Assembly (NCBI GenBank): GCA_963797475.1 | Contig: CAWCPR010000001.1 | Span: forward strand, 620,001 to 684,000 | Direction: 5' to 3' | Source of the DNA: CAWCPR01 sp963797475 | GTDB taxonomy: Bacteria > Chloroflexota > Anaerolineae > Anaerolineales > UBA4823 | Length of the DNA: 64,000 nt | Shown here: positions 9,661 through 18,387 of the stretch, piece by piece | Layout: each line of letters begins with the position of its first letter | Numbering within the stretch: the first letter of the stretch is position 1 | Translations under genes and position numbers: made by a program | Notes under the pieces: generated by a model | Seen by the model: the letters and a program-made list of their open reading frames with translations, nothing else | Database searches by the model: none | What the model was told of the DNA's origin: nothing

Positions 9661-9821
9661 AATCTCTCCACAAGGTTATTTCTAAAATTATATCCCCTTC
9701 GCATTGAACCGGGATGTGGGAAACTGGCGGGAACAAATCACCCAATTGAGATCACTCCCCAGTGCCAATCTTCGAGGAAATGTTGGCAAAAATCCCATGG
9801 TAAGATTACAGGGTTCTATTT

Positions 9822-11084
9822 ATGAATGCGACCCTGACGAAGAAAAGCGTAATCGCGAATATCCTGGCCCTTTTCTCGGGGACAACCGTTGCCCAGTTTG
9901 CCACGGCCCTGACCCTAATCCTCACGGCCCGCGCCCTGGGAGCGGAATCCTTCGGGCAGTATGCGGCCTGTTTTGCCCTGGCAAAGGTGTCTTCTGTGGT
10001 CTTTAACCTGGGCATGGACACCTGGCTGCTGCGCGAAGGCCGCAGGGGCATTACCCCCTTAGGCCGCCTGGTCGGCAGCAACCTGGTCACCAAGCTCGTC
10101 TTGGGGCTATTATGGCTGGGCGGGATGCTCATCTTAGGGCGCTTTCTAAACCCAGGTACCTATCCGCCTGAGCTGCTCACGCTCGCAGTGCTTGCCACCT
10201 GGTTGGAAGCCGTACTGAATACAGCGGTTTTCGGTTTCAACGCCGCGCTGCGCAACCAGGTTTCGGCCGTACTGACGATCGCATCTTCGCTGGCGCTGCT
10301 GGCGATTACCATCCTGTTTTTGGGGGCGCACCAGGGCGAAGCTTCCCTATATTCCCAGGCGAGATTGGGGATCGATTTTATATTCGCTATTGTTTCTGTC
10401 ATCTGGCTGCAGAAAGCGATAAAATTATCCGCAGCCAGGAGCACCATCCGCCAGACTTTTCGAGAAATCGCGCCATATACACTTTCAGATGCGCTGCTCG
10501 TCATCTATACCCAGGCGGACATCACCATCATTGCGTTGCTGCTGGGGCCGCAAGCAGCGGGCATTTATTCACCGGCCTCCAGCATGGTGCGCGCCTTGTT
10601 CGTCGTACCCCAGTCCGTGCACCTGGTCATGGTTCCGGTGCTGAGCCAGATGCTCGCCGAGAAAAGCCGCCGGTTGGAGAAGACTTTCCGCCAGATGAGC
10701 CTGGCCCTGGCGGGAGTCGGCGCGGCCCTGTGGTTTGGAACTGCCCTGTTCGGCCCGTACCTGGTATGGATTGTTTTAGGTAAGGATTTCTCTGAATCCG
10801 CGCCGGTGCTTACAATTCTGAGCGCAATCCTATTCCTCAAATCCGTCAGCCACGCCATGGCTGCCATGATCGTCGCGACCGGCTACCAGGGTTACCGGGT
10901 GATCGTCCAGGGCATCGCTGCCGGCCTTAACGTGGCGTTCAATTTATTGTTCGCCGTCCGCTTTGGGGTCACCGGGGTCGCCTGGATTTATGTAATCAGC
11001 GAGGTAGTATTGTTGGCAGGCTACATGTTCCTGGTCGGTTTGTGGCAGGCCCGCAGCCAGGGCGTCTCGCTCGCCGCTCGTTAA
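9822..11084 (+). CDS. Wzx-like polysaccharide flippase
   Basis: 420 residues with about twelve hydrophobic segments, and an N-terminus (SGTTVAQFATALTLILTARA, then GAESFGQYA) typical of the polysaccharide-transport branch of the MOP exporter superfamily. These proteins move undecaprenyl-diphosphate-linked repeat units across the membrane. It starts a new plus-strand run after the sulfotransferase and is followed 18 bp later by a pyruvyl-transferase family gene. The window holds a second flippase at 25119, which suggests two separate glycans. Confidence 0.85.
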   Translation: MNATLTKKSVIANILALFSGTTVAQFATALTLILTARALGAESFGQYAACFALAKVSSVVFNLGMDTWLLREGRRGITPLGRLVGSNLVTKLVLGLLWLGGMLILGRFLNPGTYPPELLTLAVLATWLEAVLNTAVFGFNAALRNQVSAVLTIASSLALLAITILFLGAHQGEASLYSQARLGIDFIFAIVSVIWLQKAIKLSAARSTIRQTFREIAPYTLSDALLVIYTQADITIIALLLGPQAAGIYSPASSMVRALFVVPQSVHLVMVPVLSQMLAEKSRRLEKTFRQMSLALAGVGAALWFGTALFGPYLVWIVLGKDFSESAPVLTILSAILFLKSVSHAMAAMIVATGYQGYRVIVQGIAAGLNVAFNLLFAVRFGVTGVAWIYVISEVVLLAGYMFLVGLWQARSQGVSLAAR

Positions 11085-11102
11085 AGAATCGCTCACCCAT
11101 CG

Positions 11103-12431
11103 ATGAAAAATAGCCCTTTCAACAAATCCTGCCCGCTGACGATCTTGATGATCAACCTGCATTCCTCGCGCAATGCCGGCGACGCTGCCCTGGCGATCAC
11201 AGCCGTGCAGCAGTTACGGACCTGTTTTCCCGGCAGCCGGGTGATCCTCTCGATGAACGACCCGGAAAGCCATGTCAGCGACGAGCTCAAAGTGGGATCG
11301 TTTATGCGCTTCTTTCATACGATTTCGGAAAACGGCTCGGTGAAATGGAACGGTTTAACGATGCTGCGGCTGGGAATTTGCAGTCTATTGACCGGGCTGG
11401 TCTACCGCCTGTTTCGTCGCTCGCTGTTCTTCAGTCTGCCTGGAGAACAAAAAACTCTTCTGCAGGCGTATCTCGACGCCGACTTGATCGCCAGCGCCCC
11501 AGGTAATTTTCTATACAGCTCAGGCAAGTTTGGCGTTCCGCTGCTGGTGATCGTTTACTCCCTGGCCTATGCCTTGCTCCTGAAAAAGCCGCTCTACATT
11601 CTGCCTCAATCCATTGGCCCCTTCCGGCGTCGCTGGGAGAGCTGGCTGGTCAATTGGGTGCTACGTCGCGCCCGAATGATCCTGGTGCGCGAGCCGGTTT
11701 CGCTGCAGAATCTGGTTGCCTCGGGTTTAAAGCACCCGCGCCTGTACCAGGTGCCGGATCTGGCTTTCGCCTTCCCAGGAGAAGGAGCGCAACGCGCCCG
11801 AGACTGGCTGATCTCGAAAGGCATAGACGTCGATCACGATCGGCCACTGCTGGGAATCACGACCATCAATTGGGCGGCGCAGACCTCCCAAATTCAACAG
11901 CAAGCGCTCTATGAAAACGCGCTTTTCGTCGCAGCCCGCCAGTTTATCATCCAACACGGCGGCAGAGGGATATTCTTTCCCCAGGTCTACGGAGCCACTC
12001 GGGCCGCCGACGACCGGGTGCCAGCCGGTCGCATTGCCCGGCGGCTCATCGAAGCCGGCCTGACGGTGACTTTAATCGAAGAACCAACACCGCCGGCCTT
12101 GCTGAAAAGCGCTTACGGATTCATGGATCTTTTCATCGGCACACGCATGCATTCCAATATATTCGCCTTAACGGCGGGAGTCCCGGTCCTGGCAATCGCC
12201 TACCGCTATAAAACCCAGGGGCTGATGAACCTGGTCGGGCTGAGCGATTGGGTGGTTGACATTCAGCAAATCGACCCGGAGAAGTTAGGGGCCATGCTGT
12301 CGGAGCTCTGGGAAAAGAGAGAAACCCTAAAACCGGAAATCAAACAGCGTGTCTCCATCCTGGCTGAGGAATCAAAAAAGGCCGGGGCATTAATCGCAGC
12401 CGATTTCAATTCGCTGTGCGCGGAAAATTGA
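11103..12431 (+). CDS. Polysaccharide pyruvyl transferase family protein
   Basis: 442 residues matching the CsaB/WcaK-type family. The N-terminus SSRNAGDAALAITAVQQL (about 21-38) has the N-x-G-D-x-A loop. The C-terminal GTRMHSNIFALTAGVPVLAI (about residues 346-365) is the conserved R-x-H signature. Family members add a ketal-linked pyruvate from PEP to a sugar, giving a negatively charged glycan that can anchor SLH-type surface proteins; other members are of unknown function. With the sulfotransferase nearby, the product may be an acidic polysaccharide, which is an inference. Confidence 0.8.
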   Translation: MKNSPFNKSCPLTILMINLHSSRNAGDAALAITAVQQLRTCFPGSRVILSMNDPESHVSDELKVGSFMRFFHTISENGSVKWNGLTMLRLGICSLLTGLVYRLFRRSLFFSLPGEQKTLLQAYLDADLIASAPGNFLYSSGKFGVPLLVIVYSLAYALLLKKPLYILPQSIGPFRRRWESWLVNWVLRRARMILVREPVSLQNLVASGLKHPRLYQVPDLAFAFPGEGAQRARDWLISKGIDVDHDRPLLGITTINWAAQTSQIQQQALYENALFVAARQFIIQHGGRGIFFPQVYGATRAADDRVPAGRIARRLIEAGLTVTLIEEPTPPALLKSAYGFMDLFIGTRMHSNIFALTAGVPVLAIAYRYKTQGLMNLVGLSDWVVDIQQIDPEKLGAMLSELWEKRETLKPEIKQRVSILAEESKKAGALIAADFNSLCAEN

Positions 12432-12436
12432 TTTCC

Positions 12437-13666
12437 ATGGCTGCTGCAGACAAGGCCTACCTGCATCCAACCAGCGCCAGGCGCATCCGCGTGATCCAGG
12501 TGATTTTCGGGTTCGACATCGAGGCAAAAGGCGGCGGGATCGAGCGTTTTGGCATCGACCTGACCCGCGCCCTGGATAACGAGCTTTTCGAGGTCATCCT
12601 GTGCGGGTTGGCGCGCTACGACACAGATTTTGAGCGCCAGCGGCTGCGGGAACTGGAGGCTCAGGGCATTCAAACCTTCATGGCGACCGCCTGGGATGAA
12701 CGCAGGCCCTACCAAAGCTTCTGGCGAGCTTTTACGGCTGTTCGCAGCTACCTCCGCCATTCGCCCGTTGATATCGTCCACAGCCACAATGAATTTTCCG
12801 ACATCCTGGCCTTGCTTCTTAAGGTCAGCACTCCCGGCCTAAAAATCTTGCGCACCGTGCATTATGGCTACCATTACGAATGGCGTAAACGCCCCCTGCG
12901 CCGGGCCTTGTTAACCAACTTTCTTTACCCGCTCTTGTTTGACGCCGAGACGGGCGTCAGCAAAACCATCGCCGACCGCTTGAACAACCGCCGAATGGCG
13001 AAACTCGGGAAGCCTGCCGCCGAGTGCATTCACAATGCCATCGACCTGAGCCGTTTCACCCAAGTTCAGATAGACCGGACGGAAAAGAAGAAAACCTTGG
13101 GACTGCCAGCCGAGGCAGCGCTGATCGGCTCGATCGGGAAACTCACCGAGCAAAAAGGTTACCCCATCCTGGTGGATGCGGCAGCCCAGGTGCTTGAGCG
13201 GCTTCCGGAAGCTTATTTTCTCGTCATCGGGGACGGCGAAATGCAGCCCGACCTGATACAGCAAGCCCAGGCGCTTGGCGTAGAGAAACACGTGATCTTC
13301 TGCGGGCCGCGAACGGATGTAGAAGAGCTGCTCGGCTGCATGGATCTTTTCGCTTCATCATCCTTGTGGGAAGGCCTGCCCACTGTGATCATGGAAGCCA
13401 TGGCATCCGGCGTGCCGGTTGTCGCCACCGACATCCCAGGCACTCGCGACCTGATCGAGGGTGGGAAAAATGGATGGCTGGCCCCAGCGGGTGACCCACA
13501 CGCCTTGAGCGAGGCGATCCTTTTTGCGATGAGCGCTCCCGAGCTTCGTACGCAGGCGGCTAACCGGGCTCGCAAAGTTGTGGAAGATTTTTCGATCCAG
13601 AGCGTCGCCTGCCAGTACGCAGCCCTCTACCAGAAGCTTATCGCAGGGGAAACAAGCCTGCATTGA
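12437..13666 (+). CDS. GT4-family glycosyltransferase
   Basis: I prefer the ATG at 12437 to a GTG at 12416 that overlaps the previous gene; this gives 409 residues. The N-terminal half begins RVIQVIFGFDIEAKGGGIER, with the glycine-rich acceptor loop. The C-terminal half has IGSIGKLTEQKGY and a complete E-x7-E pair in EGLPTVIMEAMASGVPVVATD-like sequence, the strongest GT4 signature in this locus. A cytoplasmic transferase building a glycan repeat unit; sugar unknown. Five bases separate the upstream stop from this start, so they are co-transcribed. Confidence 0.84.
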   Translation: MAAADKAYLHPTSARRIRVIQVIFGFDIEAKGGGIERFGIDLTRALDNELFEVILCGLARYDTDFERQRLRELEAQGIQTFMATAWDERRPYQSFWRAFTAVRSYLRHSPVDIVHSHNEFSDILALLLKVSTPGLKILRTVHYGYHYEWRKRPLRRALLTNFLYPLLFDAETGVSKTIADRLNNRRMAKLGKPAAECIHNAIDLSRFTQVQIDRTEKKKTLGLPAEAALIGSIGKLTEQKGYPILVDAAAQVLERLPEAYFLVIGDGEMQPDLIQQAQALGVEKHVIFCGPRTDVEELLGCMDLFASSSLWEGLPTVIMEAMASGVPVVATDIPGTRDLIEGGKNGWLAPAGDPHALSEAILFAMSAPELRTQAANRARKVVEDFSIQSVACQYAALYQKLIAGETSLH

Positions 13667-13675
13667 AGATGAACC

Positions 13676-14413
13676 ATGCAATTCAAGCAACGGATTGGCA
13701 AACTTAAGCTAAACTCCTCCAGGGTATACCTGGAAGCCTTCGTACGCCAGGCAGCCGGTTCGCTTGCCCCAGGCGGATTAATGTTGGACGCCGGCGCAGG
13801 ACACGCCCCATACCGGGATTTGTTCCGGCATGCCCGTTACGAATCAGCCGATTTTCAACAATTGGATGAATCCCAATACAGCCCGGAGGTCGCGATCACC
13901 TATGTTTGCGACCTGAAAACCATTCCGGTTGAAGAGAAACGCTACGACCTGGTGCTGTGCACTCAGGTTTTAGAACATGTCCCAGAGCCAGGGATGGTTT
14001 TGAAGGAGTTGTACCGCGTTTTGAAGCCAGGCTGCGCTTTGTGGATCTCCGCTCCCCTGTTTTTCAGCGAACACCAGGCGCCTTACGATTATTTCCGTTT
14101 TACCCAATTCGGATTCAGGTACTTGCTGGAACAAGCCGGCTTTCAGGTCGAGCGCATCGAGCGTCTGGAAGGCTATTATGGCACACTCGCATACCAGCTT
14201 GGCATGGCAGGCGCCGGGCTGCCTATCTCCCCAGGAGCCTATGGCGGAGGCGCAGCCGGCCTGCTGGCGGCTGCAAGCGCTCTGGTATTGAAGCCTTTGT
14301 TTTTAGGATTGGCCCTGCTCTACAGCCGCCTGGATGTTCGTTCTAAAAACACTTCGATCGGGATGTGTAAGAATTATGCCGTCCTGGCCTACCGCCCACT
14401 CGAAGCGGCCTGA
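13676..14413 (+). CDS. Class I SAM-dependent methyltransferase
   Basis: 245 residues. Motif I MLDAGAGHAPYRDLF binds SAM. The post-motif segment TQVLEHVPEPGMVLKELYR followed by LKPGCALWISAPL is the Methyltransf_11 pattern. A PYDYFRFTQFGFRYLLEQAG segment and a partly hydrophobic C-terminal stretch are shared with the methyltransferase at 31064, so the two are paralogues placed one in each polysaccharide locus. Probably methylates a sugar or a glycan terminus. It closes the first locus; no terminator is obvious before the convergent lipoprotein gene. Confidence 0.82.
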   Translation: MQFKQRIGKLKLNSSRVYLEAFVRQAAGSLAPGGLMLDAGAGHAPYRDLFRHARYESADFQQLDESQYSPEVAITYVCDLKTIPVEEKRYDLVLCTQVLEHVPEPGMVLKELYRVLKPGCALWISAPLFFSEHQAPYDYFRFTQFGFRYLLEQAGFQVERIERLEGYYGTLAYQLGMAGAGLPISPGAYGGGAAGLLAAASALVLKPLFLGLALLYSRLDVRSKNTSIGMCKNYAVLAYRPLEAA

Positions 14414-14425
14414 GCAAAAGCAAAT

Positions 14426-14908
14426 TCATTTCGACGGCGCCAGGTCCACATGCAGCTCGCCTAAATCCAGCACCTGGTCGGGCTTGGTCTCGTAGATCAG
14501 CGCGTGGCCCTTTTCGTCCGGGATGACCCGGTACTGTCCATATGGATCGCCGACGACGATCACATACTCTTTAACGTCGACATTGGCGATGACGAAATTG
14601 CCCTGGTCATCCGTGATCGCGCCCGGGCTGAAAGCGCCATCTAACACGTAGGCTCCTTCTTCGCTCCCCTGGGCCTGGCGGTAGACATCTGCCAGGCGCA
14701 CGTCCGTTTTTGGAAGTGGGTCCTTTGTAATATTTGATATGACTTTACCCTTGACAGTAACTTTCCCAGATTCGGGTGGCACGACCGGCGTTTCTATTGT
14801 GGGCGATTCTGCGGCAGTCACCGTCTTGCCAACATCCCCCTGACCCTGGCAGGCTGTCAGGGCAATTGCAAGCAAGAACAGGCACGAGACTTGGCGTAAC
14901 AACTTCAT
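14426..14908 (-). CDS. Lipoprotein with carboxypeptidase-regulatory-like fold
   Basis: I chose the internal ATG at 14908 (MKLLRQVSCLFLLAIAL), which gives a clean signal peptide with lipobox LTAC; the longer frame from 14941 adds eleven residues before it. Mature length is about 140 residues. After a Ser/Thr/Pro-rich spacer comes VTVKGKVISNITKDPLPKTD and later GAITDDQGNFVIANV, the pattern of a carboxypeptidase-regulatory-like or transthyretin-like beta-sandwich. It should sit on the outer face of the membrane. No enzyme motif is visible and the function is unknown. Confidence 0.75.
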   Translation of the reverse strand: MKLLRQVSCLFLLAIALTACQGQGDVGKTVTAAESPTIETPVVPPESGKVTVKGKVISNITKDPLPKTDVRLADVYRQAQGSEEGAYVLDGAFSPGAITDDQGNFVIANVDVKEYVIVVGDPYGQYRVIPDEKGHALIYETKPDQVLDLGELHVDLAPSK

Positions 14909-15176
14909 TCCAACACTCCATAATTTCTTCAAGAAATCCACAGCACCTTTTCTTTGTCGGCGTGTCCGCGCTTGACCGGTCCGTGTACTGCAATTTCTTG
15001 TATTCGAGGATGTACAGGTCTACCTGAGTTATTGCACAGATGCCTGCAGCACGTATGGTAATATATCCGGCCTTTAAAAGCAATAATTCGAAAGGGTAAA
15101 TCAAGTTTTTTCTGCAAATCCGGTCTTTCGCGGGCCGAAAAACTGCCGGAAACGCCATAATAACCCTTAAGAAGTA

Positions 15177-15205
15177 TTGTGATTCTGGATTTTAATCCCT
15201 ATAAT
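15177..15205 (+). promoter_or_regulatory. Sigma70-type promoter for the secreted repeat protein
   Basis: TTGTGA at 15177-15182, a 17-bp spacer, and a perfect TATAAT at 15200-15205. Predicted start is near 15212, giving a leader of about 65 nt that ends in a consensus ribosome-binding site. Confidence 0.65.
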
Positions 15206-15262
15206 GACGATAACTTACCAACCGGCAGCAACTATTTAAGTTATTTGCCAAAAATTTGACCC

Positions 15263-15268
15263 AGGAGG
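15263..15268 (+). promoter_or_regulatory. Consensus Shine-Dalgarno AGGAGG
   Basis: A full AGGAGG seven bases before the ATG at 15276, the strongest ribosome-binding site noticed in the window. It fixes the start and suggests high expression. Confidence 0.8.
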
Positions 15269-15275
15269 TTGACGC

Positions 15276-16679
15276 ATGAAAGTAAGACTCTTTACGATTT
15301 TAGCTCTCGTTGCCATGCTGTTCGCCGGCTTCGCCCCCAGTGCGGCGCTTGCCCAGGCATACAGCACATCCTTCACGACATCCATCACTTACCAAAATGT
15401 GGGCACAGACACAGCCACAGTTTCCGTGCTGTTCTATGCCAACCCCACCACCACCGTACCGATTGAGATCGCTCGCCCCGACCTGGCTGCAGGCGCCGGC
15501 ACCTCGCTCTTTATCGGCAGCTTGACTGAGATCACCAGCGGTTTCCAGGGGTCCGCGATCATGCAGTCCAACCAGCCTTTGCTGGCGACTCTGGTGCAGA
15601 TCCCACAGAACTCAACAACCGTTGTAAACCGCCCCTTGTCCAACGGCTTCTCAGACGGCAGCACCACCTCCCTGATCGCCACTGTTCTGAAGAACCAATT
15701 CGATTCGAACACGATGTTCTCGGTGCAGAATGTGGATTCGGTTTCCGAAGACCTGACCATCGATTTTTATAACACCAGCGCTGCCAAAGTCCACACCATC
15801 AACGCCACCGTTGCGCCCGGCACTGCTTACTATGTCGATGCGGGCCAGGTAACGCAGCTTGGATCGCCATTCAACGGCTCGGCCGTCGTGACTGCGAATG
15901 GCAAAATTGTCGCCAGCGCGATGGAATTGAACATCGTCGCCGCAGGCGCCTCAGCCTTTGAAGGCGTTAGCGCCGGCGCGACCAAGTTCTATATGCCCTC
16001 CGCATTGTGCGATGCTTTCGGCGGACAACGAACCTCCTACGCGGTTCAGAACACCGACCTGAGCAATGACACCCACGTAACCGTGAACTTCAGCAACGGC
16101 ACATCGATGGCTGCCGATGTCGGCCCTGGCGCGAAGGCCAGCTTTGGCGCCTGCAATGCCACCGGTATGCCGGCTGGCTTCAGCGGCGCTGCGACTGTCG
16201 AAAGCTCCGCGACCCCGATTATCGCCATCGGTAAGGCTTTTGGTAACGGCCTCTCCACCGCCTTCGTTGGCGTGAGCGCTGGCGCGAGCAAGCAGGCTCT
16301 GCCTTACGTTCGTTGGGCAACGGATGCTGAGTGGGCTCTCGGTCCCGCCAGTACTGCTTCTCAGCGTGTGTTCATCACCATCCAGAACATCGGCACCTCC
16401 GACCTGGCAGCGGGTGACGTTACAGTCACCTACATCGATAGAGATGGGGCTCCCTTGGCCACTCAGAATTTGGGCGCAATCGCTGCGGGCGCTAAAGTTA
16501 ACTCCAACGCCTCTCAAGCGGGCCTGACCGAATTCGGCTACTACCATCCCGGATTTGGCGGCGGCGCGATTGTTGAAGGACCTGCTGGCAGCCAGTTGGC
16601 AGTCGTCGCTCGTGTTGCCACCCTCCTTCCCGGCGGCACGCAAGTTGCCGAAGACTACAACGGCATGGCAACACCCTAA
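15276..16679 (+). CDS. Secreted surface protein built from four Ig-like repeats of about 110 residues
   Basis: 467 residues with a clear signal peptide (cleavage likely after ALAQA, residue 28). The mature protein is four homologous repeats. Each opens with a beta strand containing QN followed by V/I/T (Q at 40, 151, 258 and 370) and ends with a G-rich strand such as FQGSAIMQSNQPLLA, FNGSAVVTANGKIVA, FSGAATVESSATPIIA or FGGGAIVEGPAGSQLAVVA. There are no membrane anchor, SLH or catalytic motifs. Strong promoter, perfect Shine-Dalgarno and a strong terminator point to an abundant exported structural protein, perhaps part of a sheath or surface layer; that role is inferred. Lies convergent to the LuxR-Kelch gene. 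Confidence 0.8.
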   Translation: MKVRLFTILALVAMLFAGFAPSAALAQAYSTSFTTSITYQNVGTDTATVSVLFYANPTTTVPIEIARPDLAAGAGTSLFIGSLTEITSGFQGSAIMQSNQPLLATLVQIPQNSTTVVNRPLSNGFSDGSTTSLIATVLKNQFDSNTMFSVQNVDSVSEDLTIDFYNTSAAKVHTINATVAPGTAYYVDAGQVTQLGSPFNGSAVVTANGKIVASAMELNIVAAGASAFEGVSAGATKFYMPSALCDAFGGQRTSYAVQNTDLSNDTHVTVNFSNGTSMAADVGPGAKASFGACNATGMPAGFSGAATVESSATPIIAIGKAFGNGLSTAFVGVSAGASKQALPYVRWATDAEWALGPASTASQRVFITIQNIGTSDLAAGDVTVTYIDRDGAPLATQNLGAIAAGAKVNSNASQAGLTEFGYYHPGFGGGAIVEGPAGSQLAVVARVATLLPGGTQVAEDYNGMATP

Positions 16680-16750
16680 ACGATCCTTTTCTTAATTTGA
16701 AGCGTGTCGTGCGCACCTGGCGCAGCTCGCGTAAGAACCATTAGCGTACT

Positions 16751-16790
16751 AACCAAAGAGGGAGACCCTACCTGGTCTCCCTCTTTGGTT
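16751..16790. terminator. Bidirectional hairpin terminator between convergent genes
   Basis: A perfect 17-bp inverted repeat: 16751-16767 pairs with 16774-16790 across a 6-nt loop. The outer arms are aaccaaag/ctttggtt and no long U-run follows. It sits 72 bp past the surface-protein stop and 65 bp past the stop of the convergent LuxR-Kelch gene, so it can serve both. Confidence 0.8.
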
Positions 16791-16806
16791 ACCTTGTAGA
16801 AGGATC

Positions 16807-16834
16807 CTTGAGTGGCTGCGCTTGAGTGGCTGCG
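16807..16834. repeat. Tandem duplication of a 14-bp unit
   Basis: The 14-mer at 16807-16820 is repeated exactly at 16821-16834, just outside the 3' end of the LuxR-Kelch gene. It looks like a slippage product and no function is suggested. Confidence 0.85.
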
Positions 16835-16854
16835 GATTACCTGGAGAGTTGGTA

Positions 16855-18192
16855 TTATTTGACGATTACTGGAATCGAGATTGTGTAAAAAGCCTGGAAT
16901 GCGGATGTCCGTGCTGAGGGCGCATCGCCTTCTTTTCCGCCGATGGAGAATAAATTCGGCCCCAAGGAAACCAGGCCCAACTGGGCGCTGACGTTGGGCT
17001 GAGGAGCTTCGAAAGGCTGCCATTCATCCGTTTGTGGAAAATACGCCTGTGCAGGCAGGTCGCCACCATCGCCTTCGCCGCCAATCATGTAGATGATATC
17101 CGCCACATTCGCAATTCCCATCCCGTAGCGGGGCTCCGGCAAGGAAGCCGCGCTATTCCATGGGTTCTCAATTCCCGTATCTTGGGACGGAGAATAAACC
17201 TCATTCGTCACCAGCGCATTTTCACTATCTTTGCCCCCCAGAACATAAATACGACCGGCTGAAACCACCGCCGCGGCATACATCCGTGCGGTCGGCATTG
17301 GAGCTTTCGGATTCCAACGGTTTTGTTCGGGATCGTACTCAAACACGCCGGCCCGAATAAAATGGCCATCCCAGCCACCAAACAGGTAAAGCTTTCCTTC
17401 AAACGCCACCAATGCGTAAGCGCTCAATCCAACCGGTAAAGGCGCACCGCTTTCCCAGGTATCTTGGCGAGGGTCATAAATTTCCAAATCCTTGTCCAGC
17501 TCCCCGCTGCCTTCGCGCCCTCCGGGAACGAAAATTTTTCCCCCGATGACGACAGCGCCGATATCTCCAGCCGCAGTTGGCTTGGGAGCCAGCTCTGCCC
17601 ATGAATTACTGCCCGAGTCGAAGCGCTCATTCGCCGCGGAAACGCCGCTGTTGGTCATACCGCCGATCGCGTAAATGTGGTTTTCATAAGCAGCCAGCGC
17701 TAACCCGTAGCGGGCCGTTGGCATGGCGGCCAAATCGCGCCAGCGCGGCGGAATCGTGGGTTGGGGTGTGGCCGCCAGAGACTGGCTTCCGGAGTTCATC
17801 ACCATTAATGCCACAGCGCCGGCCGCCACAAGCAAGAGCGCTGCCAATCCGGCGATGATCAGGCGATAAGCAAGTGGTAGTCCCATCCGGTCTGGCGTCT
17901 CAAGCGTCTGCCAATCCAGGCCAGAAGACTGCCCGGCGCCATTTGGGCTCAAATTCGGCCCGGCGCTCGTTTCACCTGCGGGCACGCCCTCCACCAGCCC
18001 ATTACTGACAGCATACATCGCCGCCTCGGTCCGCGACGCTGCGCCGATCTTAGCAAAGATGTTGCGAAGATGAACTTTTACCGTGTTCGTGCTGATATAT
18101 AGCTGCTTGGCAATTTCTTTATTACTTGCCCCTGTCGCCACAAGGCAAAGGATCTCAAGCTCTCGCTCGCTAAGGTCGATGCTCTCAGCCAT
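16855..18192 (-). CDS. Transmembrane LuxR-type regulator with extracytoplasmic Kelch propeller
   Basis: 445 residues from the ATG at 18192 (a GTG two codons upstream is also possible). Residues 6-64 are a LuxR/GerE DNA-binding domain (LSERELEILCLVATGASNKE, then IAKQLYISTNTVKVHLRNIF). A linker of about 40 residues leads to one membrane helix at about 107-132. The rest, about 150-440, is a beta propeller of Kelch repeats with recurrent GG pairs, such as IYAIGGMTN, LYLFGGWDG and IYVLGGKDS. By topology it is a one-component membrane regulator of the ToxR/CadC type in which the outer propeller could sense a glycan or protein. The protein ends ISIPVIVK. Target genes unknown; the divergent or neighbouring surface-protein genes are candidates. 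Confidence 0.85.
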   Translation of the reverse strand: MAESIDLSERELEILCLVATGASNKEIAKQLYISTNTVKVHLRNIFAKIGAASRTEAAMYAVSNGLVEGVPAGETSAGPNLSPNGAGQSSGLDWQTLETPDRMGLPLAYRLIIAGLAALLLVAAGAVALMVMNSGSQSLAATPQPTIPPRWRDLAAMPTARYGLALAAYENHIYAIGGMTNSGVSAANERFDSGSNSWAELAPKPTAAGDIGAVVIGGKIFVPGGREGSGELDKDLEIYDPRQDTWESGAPLPVGLSAYALVAFEGKLYLFGGWDGHFIRAGVFEYDPEQNRWNPKAPMPTARMYAAAVVSAGRIYVLGGKDSENALVTNEVYSPSQDTGIENPWNSAASLPEPRYGMGIANVADIIYMIGGEGDGGDLPAQAYFPQTDEWQPFEAPQPNVSAQLGLVSLGPNLFSIGGKEGDAPSARTSAFQAFYTISIPVIVK

Positions 18193-18233
18193 ATTCACAC
18201 AAAGAATAATCTCTCATGGATCGTTTCAATCGT

Positions 18234-18239
18234 ATTATA
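18234..18239 (-). promoter_or_regulatory. Candidate -10 box for the LuxR-Kelch gene
   Basis: TATAAT on the minus strand, about 42 bp before the start codon. No good -35 is seen at 16-18 bp spacing, which would fit an activator-dependent promoter. Confidence 0.4.
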
Positions 18240-18352
18240 ACATCTGGACCTCCGGGCATTTTGGATCCAGATCCTGGCTCGTCAGGAATCAGCGCGGTGA
18301 AACCACCTTTACCTCCAAAAGACTCCAAATTCTTGCCCTTTAAAACAGAAAA

Positions 18353-18374
18353 GGGTGGCCCTTGCGGGCCACCC
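18353..18374 (-). terminator. Rho-independent terminator of the large secreted protein gene
   Basis: On the minus strand a perfect 9-bp GC-rich stem (18366-18374 with 18353-18361, 4-nt loop) is followed by a U-rich run read as ttttctgtttt. It begins 14 bp past the stop codon at 18388. Confidence 0.88.
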
Positions 18375-18387
18375 CGATCGATTTCTA

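Larger units (their letters stand above)
14909..15275. other. Divergent intergenic region
   Basis: No gene seen. The right half holds a good promoter (15177-15205) and a consensus Shine-Dalgarno for the plus-strand surface protein. For the minus-strand lipoprotein I see only AT-rich sequence without a confident -35/-10 pair. Confidence 0.5.
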
